Position numbers and translations under genes: made by a program. DNA of 64,000 nucleotides from Sphingopyxis sp. MSC1_008 (GTDB taxonomy: Bacteria; Pseudomonadota; Alphaproteobacteria; Sphingomonadales; Sphingomonadaceae), in contig NZ_JALPRD010000003.1 of assembly GCF_023197165.1 (NCBI RefSeq), positions 248,001 to 312,000 of the forward strand, read 5' to 3'. Under the pieces are notes generated by a model. That model ran no database searches. It was not told where the DNA came from and saw only the letters and a list, made by a program, of their open reading frames with translations. Shown one piece after another: positions 42,910 to 52,118 of this stretch; position 1 is the first letter of the stretch; every line of letters starts with the position of its first letter.

Positions 42910-44334
42910 GTGGAGCTGTCGACCGCATGGCTGGAATGGCTGGTGCTGGGTGCCGGCCACGAACTGATGCTGTTTGCATCGGTCGGAATCCTGCTGTTCG
43001 GACTCGATGATCTGCTTTTCGACGCGCTGTGGCTGGCGACGCGCCGGCGCGGAAGGTCGCTGACGCCGAGCGCGCCGCCGGTCGAGGGGCGCTTCGCGAT
43101 CTTCGTACCCGCATGGGACGAGGCGAAAGCGCTTCCCGCGATGCTGCAGCGGACGCTTGGCGCGTGGGAGGGCGAGGATTTCCGCCTTTACGTCGGCTGC
43201 TATCCCAATGACGCCGAAACGCTCTTCGCCGTGTCGCCGCTGGTCGCGCGCGACGGACGGCTGCGGCTCGTCGTCGGCAGCCGCGAGGGACCGACGACCA
43301 AGGGCGACAATCTCAACCGGCTATGGGCGGCGCTCGCCGAGGACGAGCGCGCCGAGGATGTGCGTTTCGCCGCGATCGTCCTTCACGATGCCGAGGATCA
43401 TGTTCATCGGGGCGAACTCGTGCTCTATCGCCGCTATCTCGGCGACAATGCGATGGTGCAAATTCCCGTCGTGCCCTTGATCAAGCGCGATGAGCGCTGG
43501 GTCGGCGGGCATTATGGCGACGAATTTGCCGAAGCGCATGGCAAGGAACTGATCGTTCGCTCGCGGCTCGGCCTGCCGCTTCCGTCGGCGGGGGTTGGTT
43601 GCGCGCTGACGCGTACGGCGCTGGCGCTGCTGGCGATCGAACGCGGCGGTGAACCTTTTCGCTGCGACAGCCTGACCGAAGATTATGAGATCGGCATGGT
43701 GATCGGCGCCTATGGCCTCGGAACCCGCTTTGTCGACACGGTGGGCTCCGCGGGCGACCGTATCGTGTCTCGGGGCGCTTTTCCGGGCCGGACCGAAATG
43801 GCGGTGCGGCAGAAATCGCGCTGGATCGCCGGGATCGCGCTGGCGGGATGGGACCATCTCGGCTGGCCGGGGTCGCGGCGCGATGGTGCCGGTCTTCGCG
43901 GCGGCCGCGCCTGGATCGCGCGCTGGATGCTGTGGCGCGACCGCCGCGCGCCGCTCGCCGCGCTCATTCTCCTTGCGGCGTATGTCGGGGCGCTGCTGAC
44001 GGCGCTGGCCTGGACGGGCCAGCTGTTGTTCGGCTGGAATGCGATCGTCGTCGGCGATAGCATGCGGCTGCTTCTTGCCTTCAATGCTGTCATGCTGTGC
44101 TGGCGCCTCGCGATGCGCGGACATTTCACGGCGCGCTGGTACGGCCTCAGCGAAGCGATGCTTTCGCTGCCGCGCGCCTTTTTTTCCAATGTGATCGCGA
44201 TGCTCGCGGCGCGTCGCGCGATCGGTCTCTATTGGCGAACGCTGCGATCGGGCGAAGTCATATGGGACAAGACCGAACATCTGGAACATGAGGCCAGCTG
44301 CGACGACGCTTTTGTCAGGACGGCGGCGCGATGA
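42910..44334 (+). CDS. nfrB: NfrB-like family 2 glycosyltransferase
   Basis: A 474-residue membrane glycosyltransferase. An N-terminal transmembrane helix (LMLFASVGILLFGLDDLLF) is followed by a GT2 domain with FVPAWDEAKAL, ILHDAEDHVHRGE-type DxD region (VLHDAEDHVHRG) and QKSRWIAGIALAGWDHLGW, then further membrane helices. This resembles NfrB, the E. coli inner-membrane component that was first found as the phage N4 adsorption protein B and is linked to surface glycan secretion. The full NfrB C-terminal MshEN-type domain is not present. GTG 42910 start; overlaps the next gene by ATGA. Confidence 0.83.
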   Translation: MELSTAWLEWLVLGAGHELMLFASVGILLFGLDDLLFDALWLATRRRGRSLTPSAPPVEGRFAIFVPAWDEAKALPAMLQRTLGAWEGEDFRLYVGCYPNDAETLFAVSPLVARDGRLRLVVGSREGPTTKGDNLNRLWAALAEDERAEDVRFAAIVLHDAEDHVHRGELVLYRRYLGDNAMVQIPVVPLIKRDERWVGGHYGDEFAEAHGKELIVRSRLGLPLPSAGVGCALTRTALALLAIERGGEPFRCDSLTEDYEIGMVIGAYGLGTRFVDTVGSAGDRIVSRGAFPGRTEMAVRQKSRWIAGIALAGWDHLGWPGSRRDGAGLRGGRAWIARWMLWRDRRAPLAALILLAAYVGALLTALAWTGQLLFGWNAIVVGDSMRLLLAFNAVMLCWRLAMRGHFTARWYGLSEAMLSLPRAFFSNVIAMLAARRAIGLYWRTLRSGEVIWDKTEHLEHEASCDDAFVRTAAR

Positions 44335-45476
44335 TGGCGCGCCGGGCCGACGCGCGGCGCGACGCGCCGGCGCTGCGCTTCCTGCTCCTGTGCGTCGGCG
44401 GCTGGATCGCCGTGCGGGTCATGGTGGTCTGGAACCCGGCTATCGCGCCGCCCCCCGATCCGGTCATCATGCCTTGGGCCGTGCCGTCATCCTTTGCGGC
44501 GAGCGACAATGTTCCGGACAGCGCGTCGCGCGCGGCCGCCGTGCCGATGCGTGCCACGCCTTCGCTGCGCGCGCGTGCGCCGCATGGCTCCGCCGTGCCG
44601 GGGCCTCGATCGTCCGATGAACCGCTCACGCCCGGAGAAGAACCGGTTTCGGGCGGCTTTGGCGGCGATCGTCACCGCCTCCGCCTGGCGCTCATGGCAC
44701 GATTGCTGCCGTCGGCCCCCGGGGGCGGCACGCGCTCGGCGCTTGGCGCGGGCGGGCCAGCATGGTCTTCGTTCGCGCCCGCAGCGCGCGCCGAGCCGGG
44801 GCAGGGCAAGCCCTTCTGGTTACGGCGACAGCTTGCGAGCTGGTCGCTCGGCAGCTGGCTCTACCTGCGCGAAGGATCGGGGAATGCGTCCGAAACCATC
44901 GGCGGCGCGAGCCAGCTCGGCGGCAGTCAGGCCGGGCTTCGGCTTGCCTATGGTTTCGGCGATACCGGCCGCGTCCGCGCCTATGGCCGGGCAACGATCG
45001 CGGTGCAGCGGCCGCAGCAGCGCGAGCTTGCCTTCGGCCTCGCCTTTGCCCCGCTCGCGCACCTGCCGGTCGATCTCGCGATCGAACAACGCGTCGCGGC
45101 GGGGAAAGAAGGCCGCACCGCGCTGGCCATAATGGCGAGCGGCGGCGTCTCTGATGTCGCGCTGCCCGCCGGTTTCCGGCTCGACGCCTATGCGCAGACG
45201 GGCGTCGTCGGAACGCGGCGGCGCGACGGTTTTGCCGATGCGGCGATCGTCGTCGATCGCCGCCTTGGTCCCGAAGAAACATCCCTGCGCCTCGGCGCGC
45301 TCGCGGCGGGGGCAGTGCAGCCCGGCGCGGCGCGCGTCGATGTCGGTCCGCGGCTGACGCTCCGCCTGCCCGACGTCGGCGAAGGCAGCCGTATCGCGCT
45401 CGACTGGCGCCAGCGCGTCGCGGGCGATGCGCGCCCCGCAAGCGGCCTCGCGCTGACGCTCGCGAGCGACTTCTAG
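44331..45476 (+). CDS. NfrA C-terminal-like envelope protein
   Basis: A 381-residue protein. An N-terminal membrane anchor (FLLLCVGGWIAVRVMVVW) is followed by a proline/alanine-rich linker to about residue 150, then a beta-rich C-terminal half (LASWSLGSWLYLREGSGNAS, GGSQAGLRLAYGF, ending LALTLASDF with a terminal Phe, as outer-membrane barrels do). It is short compared with NfrA (the TPR part is missing). The four-base overlap with the glycosyltransferase gene argues that the two act together. The assignment rests on position and the barrel-like end. Confidence 0.6.
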   Translation: MMARRADARRDAPALRFLLLCVGGWIAVRVMVVWNPAIAPPPDPVIMPWAVPSSFAASDNVPDSASRAAAVPMRATPSLRARAPHGSAVPGPRSSDEPLTPGEEPVSGGFGGDRHRLRLALMARLLPSAPGGGTRSALGAGGPAWSSFAPAARAEPGQGKPFWLRRQLASWSLGSWLYLREGSGNASETIGGASQLGGSQAGLRLAYGFGDTGRVRAYGRATIAVQRPQQRELAFGLAFAPLAHLPVDLAIEQRVAAGKEGRTALAIMASGGVSDVALPAGFRLDAYAQTGVVGTRRRDGFADAAIVVDRRLGPEETSLRLGALAAGAVQPGAARVDVGPRLTLRLPDVGEGSRIALDWRQRVAGDARPASGLALTLASDF

Positions 45477-45582
45477 AGAAGGGCAAAATTTAGCCGCCGC
45501 GGCCGATTCCCCACACCGAAAAAATGGTCTAGGGTCCTTGGAATCGGCGCGGTTCCAGCGCCGCTGAGCGCAATCGGGGCCC

Positions 45583-46491
45583 ATGGACCTTTACCTTCCT
45601 GTCGCCAATCTGTCGGTCAATGCGCTGGTCATCATCCTGCTCGGTGGCGGGGTGGGGTTCCTGTCGGGCATGTTCGGCGTCGGCGGCGGCTTTCTGACGA
45701 CGCCGCTGCTGATCTTTTACGGCATCCCGCCGACGGTTGCGGCGGCATCGGCGGCTACGCAGGTGACGGGGGCGAGCGTGTCGGGGGTGATGGCGCATCT
45801 GGAGCGCGACGGGGTCGACCTGCGCATGGGCGGTGTCTTGGTGGCGGGAGGCCTGCTGGGGTCGCTGATCGGTGCAGGGCTGTTCGAACTGCTCACCGCC
45901 TGGGGCCAGATCGATACGGTGATCAACATTCTCTATGTCGCGCTGCTCGGCACCGTCGGCACCTTCATGGGGCGCGAAGCGTGGGGAAGCTACCGCGCCG
46001 CGCGGACGGGATTGCCCGCACCCGCGCGCAAGCGACGCCATCATCCGATGGTCGCGAACATGCCGATGCGCTGGCGCTTCTATCGCTCGGGCCTCTATAT
46101 CTCGCCGCTCGCGCCGCTGCTGCTCGGCATGGTCGGGGGCGTGCTGACGATGCTGCTCGGCGTCGGCGGGGGCTTCATCATGGTGCCCGCGATGCTCTAT
46201 CTGCTCGGCATGGGGACGCAGGTCGTCGTCGGCACCTCGCTGTTCCAGATCCTGTTCGTGACGATCGCGACGACGATGGTCCACGCGCTGACGACCGGCG
46301 CCGTCGACATCGTGCTCGCGGGGCTGCTGCTGCTTGGCAGCGTGATCGGGGCGCAGTTCGGTGCGCGCTTCGCGCAAAAGGTGAAGCCCGAATATCTGCG
46401 CATGGCGCTGGCGGCGATCGTGCTGCTCGTCGCGCTGCGCATGGGGGTCGATCTCTTCATCCGACCCGAAGAAATCTACACCGTGCAATGA
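45583..46491 (+). CDS. TauE/SafE family sulfite/organosulfonate exporter
   Basis: A 302-residue membrane protein with two related halves, each with FGVGGGFLTTPLLIFYGIP-type and LGVGGGFIMVPAMLYLLGM-type glycine-rich loops, the hallmark of TauE/SafE. About eight helices. The family exports sulfite, sulfoacetate or related anions. Its last codon overlaps the ATG of the TIGR02186 gene (ATGA). Confidence 0.9.
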   Translation: MDLYLPVANLSVNALVIILLGGGVGFLSGMFGVGGGFLTTPLLIFYGIPPTVAAASAATQVTGASVSGVMAHLERDGVDLRMGGVLVAGGLLGSLIGAGLFELLTAWGQIDTVINILYVALLGTVGTFMGREAWGSYRAARTGLPAPARKRRHHPMVANMPMRWRFYRSGLYISPLAPLLLGMVGGVLTMLLGVGGGFIMVPAMLYLLGMGTQVVVGTSLFQILFVTIATTMVHALTTGAVDIVLAGLLLLGSVIGAQFGARFAQKVKPEYLRMALAAIVLLVALRMGVDLFIRPEEIYTVQ

Positions 46492-47258
46492 GCGCGCCGC
46501 GCGCCTTGCTCCTGTCGCTCGCGGCGCTGCTGCTGCCCGCCGCCGCCCACGCCGCCGACCCGCGGCTGGTGCCCGACGTGTCGAGCCGCGCGATCGACAT
46601 CCAGTACAGCTTTACCGGCGAGGAGTTGCTGCTGTTCGGCGCGATCCTTTATCCCGGTCAGCGCCTGCCCGACGACCGCGCCGACATCGTCGTGGTGCTG
46701 AAAGGGCCGGTGCGGCCGATCGTGCTGCGCGAAAAAAGCCGTGTCGCGGGCATCTGGGTCAACGCCAGCAGCATCCGCCTGCGCACGTCGCCGGGCTTTT
46801 ACGCGATCGGCTCGTCGCGCCCGATCGACAAGCTGGTCGACGAGCGGACCGCGGCGATTTTCGAACTCGGCCTCGCCAATCTGTCGATGTCGCCAAGCGG
46901 ATTTTCGGAGGCCAAGACGCTCGAGCGCTTCGAGGCGGGGCTGACCGACCTTTATCGCCGTTCGGGCCTGTTCGTCGAAAATCCTTCCGCGGTCGAAATC
47001 ACCGAAGGCGTGCTCTATCGCGCGCGCATTCCGGTGCCGGCACGCGTTCCGGTTGGTACCTATCGCGCCGAAACCTATCTGATCAGCCGGGGGCGCGTGC
47101 TCGCGGTTGCTTCGCGCGATGTCCAGATCCGCAAGGCCGGATTCGAACGCTTTGTTGCGCTTGCGGCGCAACGGCACGGCTTTCTCTATGGCCTCTCCGC
47201 CGTGTTCCTGTCGCTGGTGCTCGGTTACGGCGCGTCGGCGATTTTCCGGCGTCGTTGA
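46488..47258 (+). CDS. TIGR02186 family transmembrane protein
   Basis: A 256-residue protein with signal peptide (LLLSLAALLLPAAAHA), an extracytoplasmic domain (DIQYSFTGEELLLFGAILYP, DIVVVLKGPVRPIVLREKSR) and a single C-terminal helix (FLYGLSAVFLSLVLGYGASA) before RRR. This matches the alphaproteobacterial TIGR02186 family, commonly found next to TauE-type transporters, whose role is not known. The overlap with TauE/SafE indicates a common unit. Confidence 0.85.
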   Translation: MSAPRALLLSLAALLLPAAAHAADPRLVPDVSSRAIDIQYSFTGEELLLFGAILYPGQRLPDDRADIVVVLKGPVRPIVLREKSRVAGIWVNASSIRLRTSPGFYAIGSSRPIDKLVDERTAAIFELGLANLSMSPSGFSEAKTLERFEAGLTDLYRRSGLFVENPSAVEITEGVLYRARIPVPARVPVGTYRAETYLISRGRVLAVASRDVQIRKAGFERFVALAAQRHGFLYGLSAVFLSLVLGYGASAIFRRR

Positions 47259-47330
47259 CGCCAAAGTTCACGGCCTATTTACCCTCAGCTGCGATAGTCG
47301 GCCGGGGACCACAATAGGCGGGGCGGATAC

Positions 47331-49043
47331 ATGGACATGCAGGGCGGCGGATTCAGCGCCGGGGATTTGACGGCGGCACAGCACGTCCGGCTTGCCGGCG
47401 GCGGCGTGGCGGCGCCGGTTGCGCCGGTGACCAACCATCATCGCGACGATCTGATGATCGGCGAAGTCGTCGATATTTCGGGATCGGCCTCGCGCATCCT
47501 GCTCGATGCCGCGGCGATCGGCAAATTGTCGTCGTCCAGCGATTCCGCGGTGGCAATGGCCGGGCAGGTCGGGGCGCAGGTCAAGGTCCGTGTCGGCAAC
47601 ATCTGGCTGATCGCGAGCATCCGCGACCAGCAACTACACGAACGCGGCGAGGGGCTGATCCTTGCGACGATCGACTTCCTTGGCGAAGGCGAAGAAGAAA
47701 AGATCACCGGCCGCATTCACAATTTCCGCCGCGGCGTCACGCGCTACCCGATCCCGGGCAGCCAGGTTTTTGCGGCAACCAGCGCCGATCTCAAGCAGAT
47801 CTACGCCGCCGACGAGCGCGCGCATGTCGAAATCGGCACCGTCTATCCCACGAAGGATATTCGCGGGTCGCTCTATGTCGACGCGATGCTCGGCAAGCAT
47901 TTCGCGCTGCTGGGGTCGACCGGTACGGGTAAATCGACGAGTGCAGCGCTGATCCTTCACAAGATCTGCGAACTTGCGCCGCAGGGCCATATCGTGATGA
48001 TCGATCCGCACGGCGAATATTCGGCGGCGTTCAAGGGCATCGGCGCGCTGTTCGACGTCGACAACCTCGCGATGCCCTATTGGCTGATGAATTTCGAAGA
48101 GCATTGCGAAGTGTTTGTTACTGCCGAGGGCCGCGACCGACAGGCCGATTGCGACGTGCTCGCACGCTGCCTGCTGCAGGCGCGGACGAAAAACCGGCTC
48201 GCCGAAGGCATGACCAAGATCACGGTCGATTCGCCGATCCCCTATCTGCTCTCCGACCTGCTCAACATCCTGCAAAACGAGATGGGCAAGCTCGACAAGG
48301 CGACGTCGAGCGCACCGTTCATGCGCATCAAGGGCAAGATCGAGGAAATGCGGGCCGATCCGCGCTATAATTTCATGTTCTCGGGCATGCTCGTCGCCGA
48401 CACGATGACCACCTTCATCGGAAAGATTTTTCGCCTGCCATCGGACGGCCGGCCGATCTCGATCATCGACGTGTCGGGGGTGCCGTCGGATATTACCGGC
48501 GTCGTCGTCGCGGTGCTGTCACGCCTCACCTTCGACTATGCGATATGGTCGCGCGGCGAGCCGCAGCGCCCGATCCTGCTCGTCTGCGAGGAAGCCCATC
48601 GTTACATCCCGTCGAAGGATACCGGCCAGGGTCAGGCGGTGCGCAAGATCCTCGAACGGATCGCCAAGGAAGGCCGCAAATATGGCGTATCGCTCGGTCT
48701 CATCACCCAGCGTCCGTCCGATCTGGCCGAAGGTGTGCTGTCGCAGTGCGGCACGATTATCTCGATGCGCCTCAACAACGAACGCGACCAGCATTATGTG
48801 AAGGCCGCGATGCCTGAAGGCGCGCGCGGTTTCATCGATTCGATCCCGGCGCTGCGCAACCGCGAATGCATCGTCTGCGGCGAAGGCGTGTCGATCCCGA
48901 TCCGCGTCTATCTCGACACGCTCGAAGAGGAAAAGCGGCCGGCATCGGGCGATCCGCTCTTCTCGAAACTGTGGCGCGAAACCGGCGGCGAGGCCGAAAT
49001 CCTCGAGCGCGTGGTCAAGCGCTGGCGAAGCCAGGGGCGGTAA
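47331..49043 (+). CDS. HerA-like ATP-binding protein (DUF87)
   Basis: A 570-residue hexameric-type ATPase. The N-terminal 180 residues contain a HAS-barrel-like part (GEVVDISGSASRILLDAAAI), then Walker A GSTGTGKST at residues 195-203, VMIDPHGEYSAAF, Walker B ILLVCEEAH, and a C-terminal arginine-finger-type region GVSLGLITQRPSDL. HerA proteins are DNA translocases that normally work with NurA or other nucleases; no nuclease gene is near, so the partner is unknown. ATG 47331 is 72 bases after the TIGR02186 stop. Confidence 0.85.
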   Translation: MDMQGGGFSAGDLTAAQHVRLAGGGVAAPVAPVTNHHRDDLMIGEVVDISGSASRILLDAAAIGKLSSSSDSAVAMAGQVGAQVKVRVGNIWLIASIRDQQLHERGEGLILATIDFLGEGEEEKITGRIHNFRRGVTRYPIPGSQVFAATSADLKQIYAADERAHVEIGTVYPTKDIRGSLYVDAMLGKHFALLGSTGTGKSTSAALILHKICELAPQGHIVMIDPHGEYSAAFKGIGALFDVDNLAMPYWLMNFEEHCEVFVTAEGRDRQADCDVLARCLLQARTKNRLAEGMTKITVDSPIPYLLSDLLNILQNEMGKLDKATSSAPFMRIKGKIEEMRADPRYNFMFSGMLVADTMTTFIGKIFRLPSDGRPISIIDVSGVPSDITGVVVAVLSRLTFDYAIWSRGEPQRPILLVCEEAHRYIPSKDTGQGQAVRKILERIAKEGRKYGVSLGLITQRPSDLAEGVLSQCGTIISMRLNNERDQHYVKAAMPEGARGFIDSIPALRNRECIVCGEGVSIPIRVYLDTLEEEKRPASGDPLFSKLWRETGGEAEILERVVKRWRSQGR

Positions 49044-49056
49044 AGCCACTCTTTTT

Positions 49057-49136
49057 CCGTTCGTGTCGAGCGAAGTCGAGACACCCATCGTTCGCATTTG
49101 CCTTCGGGGCATCTCGACTTCGCTCGATGCGAACGG
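49057..49136. repeat. palindromic intergenic repeat, GAGCGAAGTCGAG type
   Basis: CCGTTCG (49057-49063) and CGAACGG (49130-49136) are outer arms; inside, TCGAGCGAAGTCGAGA is answered by TCTCGACTTCGCTCGA. The element sits between convergent genes (HerA-like and VOC). Short repeats built on this word are common between genes of sphingomonads, as I recall. Confidence 0.7.
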
Positions 49137-49140
49137 GTTT

Positions 49141-49527
49141 CTATTCCTTCGGCGGCTCCCAAAGCTCGATCGGATTGCCCTCGGGATCGTGCACTCGCGC
49201 AAACCGCCCGACCGCGGGGTCGTCCCATTCGGGTTTGGTAATAACCTCGTCGCCTGCTTCGTGAAACGGCACCAGCACGGCGTCGAGATCGTCGACGCGC
49301 AGGTTCAGCATGTGCTGGTGGTCGGCGGGGAAATAGTCGGTGTCGGCCTTGAACGGCGCGAAGACGAGCGGGCCGGCAGTGACGTTCCACACCCATTGGT
49401 TCGGCGGCACGCTCTCGTCGGCGCTGCACCCGCCCCCCACGCCCAGCCGTTCGCGATACCAGGCGCCCAGCGCCTCGGGGTCGCGCGCCCGGAAAAACAG
49501 TCCGCCAATGCCTTTGACATGTCCCAT
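49141..49527 (-). CDS. VOC family protein
   Basis: A 128-residue protein with the glyoxalase-like fold. GHVKGIGGLFFRARDPEALG is the first strand-helix unit, HMLNLRVDDLDAVLVPFHEA opens the second half, and VHDPEGNPIELWEPPKE is the closing signature with its Glu ligand. ATG 49527. The ligand is unknown. It differs strongly from the VOC protein at 8.3 kb and stands alone, convergent with the HerA-like gene. Confidence 0.85.
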   Translation of the reverse strand: MGHVKGIGGLFFRARDPEALGAWYRERLGVGGGCSADESVPPNQWVWNVTAGPLVFAPFKADTDYFPADHQHMLNLRVDDLDAVLVPFHEAGDEVITKPEWDDPAVGRFARVHDPEGNPIELWEPPKE

Positions 49528-49569
49528 AATGGCCTCCCGTCGTGAGGCGGACAGCCTAGGCCGATTGGC

Positions 49570-50718
49570 TCAGCGTTTCCACTCCCCGCTGCCCTTGAAT
49601 TCCTCGCGGATCTGGCCCGACTGATTGAGCCGCGGGTCGGCATAGGTTTGCGCGGCGGGGGCCGCGACCGGCGGCGCCGCGACGGGCGCCGCGGGCGTCA
49701 TCGTGCCGGGCAGCGGGGCCGCGGCGGTATCGGGAAGCGGTGCGGCGGCGCCGGTGAGCATCGGCGCGGGGCCGGCGCCGGGCGGAAGGCCCTGACCCTT
49801 CAGGATCGCCAGCTGCTGCGCAAGCGGCAGATAGGGGCCGGGCACCGGCTCGCGGCCGAGATAGGGTGCACGAAACGCGTCGGGCATGCCCCAGCGGCCG
49901 CGCCAGCGATGAAAGATATGCGCGCCGACGATATTGGTCATCACCAGGCTCTTGCCCCAGCGCGGCCAGATCGCCTGCGTGTGATAATGGGTGGCAAGCC
50001 CGACCTTGGGGAAAACATAGCCGCCGAGCGCCGCCGACGCGATGCGGCTCGCGCGCAGCCAGTTGGGCTTGCTTGGGCTCCGTGCCATCGCGCCGTCGCA
50101 GCTGAAGGTGAACTGGCACACGCCCGCGCGCTGCGACCCCTGGAAAACGACGCCGCACACGGTGTTGGGAAAGCTCGGGTGGCGGACGCGGTTGATCACC
50201 GTCTGCGCGACCCCGCGCATCCCGTCGTCGGTCTCCGACGCGGCTTCGTAATAGATGGCGGCGGTCAGGCAGTAATGCGCGCGCTCGCGGTCGAGCGCGG
50301 TAACGCCGCGAAAGACGTAGGATTTGGCGGGCGGCCCGACAAAGGCTTCATCGCGGAGCAAAGCGGGATCGGCAGGGGGCAGCGCGGCCGCGTCGCCATA
50401 ACCGACGCTGTCGGGGTTCGGCAGCGTCGGATCGATCTTCAGCGCATCCTCATAGTCCTCGGCGTTCATGATCGCCCAGCGTTCGGGATCATAGGCGCGA
50501 AAGTTCAGCGGCACCGACACGCTATACGGTCCGAAGAAGCTGGGCGCACGGAACTGACCGCTCGACAGCAGGAAGGCGAGGCACGCGACCGCGACCACCG
50601 CGACGATCGCCGCCCAGAACGCACGCCCCGGGCCCGCCGGTTTTTCCGGCACCGGGTCGCGCCACGTCGCGCGGGCGGTCAGGGACAGTTCGGGCTTCAT
50701 TCGTGCATCAAATTCCAT
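49570..50718 (-). CDS. cell wall hydrolase (SleB/Hydrolase_2 domain)
   Basis: A 382-residue protein, a membrane-anchored peptidoglycan hydrolase. Residues 30-50 (AFWAAIVAVVAVACLAFLLS) are a transmembrane helix. The hydrolase_2 domain at about 135-245 holds CLTAAIYYEAASETDDGMRG with the catalytic Glu, VAQTVINRVRHPSFPNTVCG and VCQFTFSCDG, and ends ATHYHTQAIWPRW. A 110-residue Pro/Ala-rich tail follows. ATG 50718 has GGAG only two bases away; ATG 50700 is the alternative. Confidence 0.88.
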   Translation of the reverse strand: MEFDARMKPELSLTARATWRDPVPEKPAGPGRAFWAAIVAVVAVACLAFLLSSGQFRAPSFFGPYSVSVPLNFRAYDPERWAIMNAEDYEDALKIDPTLPNPDSVGYGDAAALPPADPALLRDEAFVGPPAKSYVFRGVTALDRERAHYCLTAAIYYEAASETDDGMRGVAQTVINRVRHPSFPNTVCGVVFQGSQRAGVCQFTFSCDGAMARSPSKPNWLRASRIASAALGGYVFPKVGLATHYHTQAIWPRWGKSLVMTNIVGAHIFHRWRGRWGMPDAFRAPYLGREPVPGPYLPLAQQLAILKGQGLPPGAGPAPMLTGAAAPLPDTAAAPLPGTMTPAAPVAAPPVAAPAAQTYADPRLNQSGQIREEFKGSGEWKR

Positions 50719-50868
50719 CGCTCCGCCGTCGCCGATTCGCGCAGACGGGGGGTGTCAGCAGCCTTATACGCTGAAACGCCAACAAAATGTTGCAATGGCT
50801 GTGCGGTGGGTCGCGGTGGTACGGGCAAAGCGGCGGGACTTAAGCGATGGCCGCGTTCGTTGACCTCG

Positions 50869-51468
50869 TCATTTCCGCGTCCCGCAGGCCGCGATCCGCT
50901 CGCGCGTCGCCGCGTCGACCAGCTCGCGTATCTGAAAAAGCAGAGGGTGCGCGGCGGTATACTGCCCGCCATAGGTCAGGTTGAACGCATAGTCGAAATC
51001 GGCGGCGTTCCGCCCGATGAGGTGCTGGAGCATCGTCTCCAGCTTGTCGAAACCCTTGACCATTCGGGCTTCGGGCGTCGTGCCGTCGCTATACTCGTCC
51101 CACAGGCCCAGGATTTCGCTGCGCAGATCGTCGGGCAGCGGCGCGCATAATGTCTCGAGATCCGCGCGCTCGCGCGCCGCGCGGCCGTCGTCGGGGCTTT
51201 GGCATGTGGCCGGGATGTCGCCCGAAATTGCTTCGCCCAGGTCGTGGACGATACAGAGCCTGAGCAGCTTCAGCCGGTCATAATCTGCCAGTTCGCCTTC
51301 GAACAGCATCACCATCAGGCAGAGCCGCCAGCTGTGCTCGGCAGTGCTTTCGGCGCGGCCGCTCGATGTAATCCCGCTGCGCAGCGTGTCCTTCAGCTTT
51401 TCGGCCGCCTGCAGAAAGTCGATGATTGCGGTGAGGCGCGACGGGGCGATGGCATAGGGTGTCGTCAT
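50869..51468 (-). CDS. HD domain protein, YfbR-like 5'-nucleotidase
   Basis: A 199-residue metal-dependent phosphohydrolase. The ligands occur as ESTAEHSWRLCLM (first His), LCIVHDLGEAISGDIPAT (the HD pair), and GFDKLETMLQHLI (late Asp). This pattern is that of the YfbR/HDDC2 group, which removes phosphate from deoxynucleoside 5'-monophosphates. The opening helix SRLTAIIDFLQAAEKLKDTL also fits. It is 47 bases downstream of the XRE regulator gene and on the same strand. Confidence 0.87.
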   Translation of the reverse strand: MTTPYAIAPSRLTAIIDFLQAAEKLKDTLRSGITSSGRAESTAEHSWRLCLMVMLFEGELADYDRLKLLRLCIVHDLGEAISGDIPATCQSPDDGRAARERADLETLCAPLPDDLRSEILGLWDEYSDGTTPEARMVKGFDKLETMLQHLIGRNAADFDYAFNLTYGGQYTAAHPLLFQIRELVDAATRERIAACGTRK

Positions 51469-51515
51469 GCGGCGAGGCTAACCGGCGGGATCGCCGACTC
51501 AAGACGCCGAATAAT

Positions 51516-52079
51516 TTATGCGGCGCCGTCCTGGACCAGCCGCGCAAAGCTTCCGTCCGAAAGCGGCATGCGTGTGTAGCGAAGCGGGCCGGCGGCGATC
51601 GTGAGTTCGTCGAAAGCCGCATATTCGGTGTCGACGATAACCGCGGGCGCGGTCGCTTCGTACCAGCCGAGCGCGTCCAGCGCCGCCTCGCCCTCCGCGA
51701 TGCCCGGCGAGGCGAATCGCCACAGCGACTTTCCGGCCAGCTCCTCAATCCCGACCCGCCAACCCGAGATCCGCGTCGGCGACGCGGCGAAAAGCCGGTG
51801 CGTCAGGTCGCAGATCAGATGTGCCGGCTGCGGCGAATGGCGCACCAGGTCGAGCAAGGCGCTGTCGGCAGCCGAATTCGGCCGCGCTGCGAGCAGGCGC
51901 GTCAGCCGATCCTCTTCGGTGGCCCCGGGGGTCAGCACACCCGCCTCCCACCGCGATACCGTCGTTTGCGAGACGCCCATTTCGCCTGCCAGCGCCGACT
52001 GTTTGACGCGATTGAGTGCGCGCCAGCGCCGCAGCGATGCGCCCAGATGGTTGCGGCATGGCAGTACGGCATGGGTCAC
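51516..52079 (-). CDS. XRE family transcriptional regulator
   Basis: A 187-residue regulator. The helix-turn-helix at about residues 12-55 reads LRRWRALNRVKQSALAGEMG then VSQTTVSRWEAG, a textbook XRE motif. Residues 80-187 form a sensor-like domain with no clear family, perhaps PAS-like (LFAASPTRISGWRVGIEELA). The target is unknown; the HD gene downstream is the nearest candidate. Confidence 0.85.
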   Translation of the reverse strand: MTHAVLPCRNHLGASLRRWRALNRVKQSALAGEMGVSQTTVSRWEAGVLTPGATEEDRLTRLLAARPNSAADSALLDLVRHSPQPAHLICDLTHRLFAASPTRISGWRVGIEELAGKSLWRFASPGIAEGEAALDALGWYEATAPAVIVDTEYAAFDELTIAAGPLRYTRMPLSDGSFARLVQDGAA

Positions 52080-52118
52080 GCGGCAAGCATAGCGCCGAAG
52101 CTCCGCCGCTGGAACGGC

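Noticed and set aside
45583..49043. Possible HerA-based defence island
   Set aside because: A lone HerA-like ATPase without NurA, SIR2, DUF4297 or any nuclease nearby, and the neighbours are TauE/SafE and TIGR02186 housekeeping-type genes.
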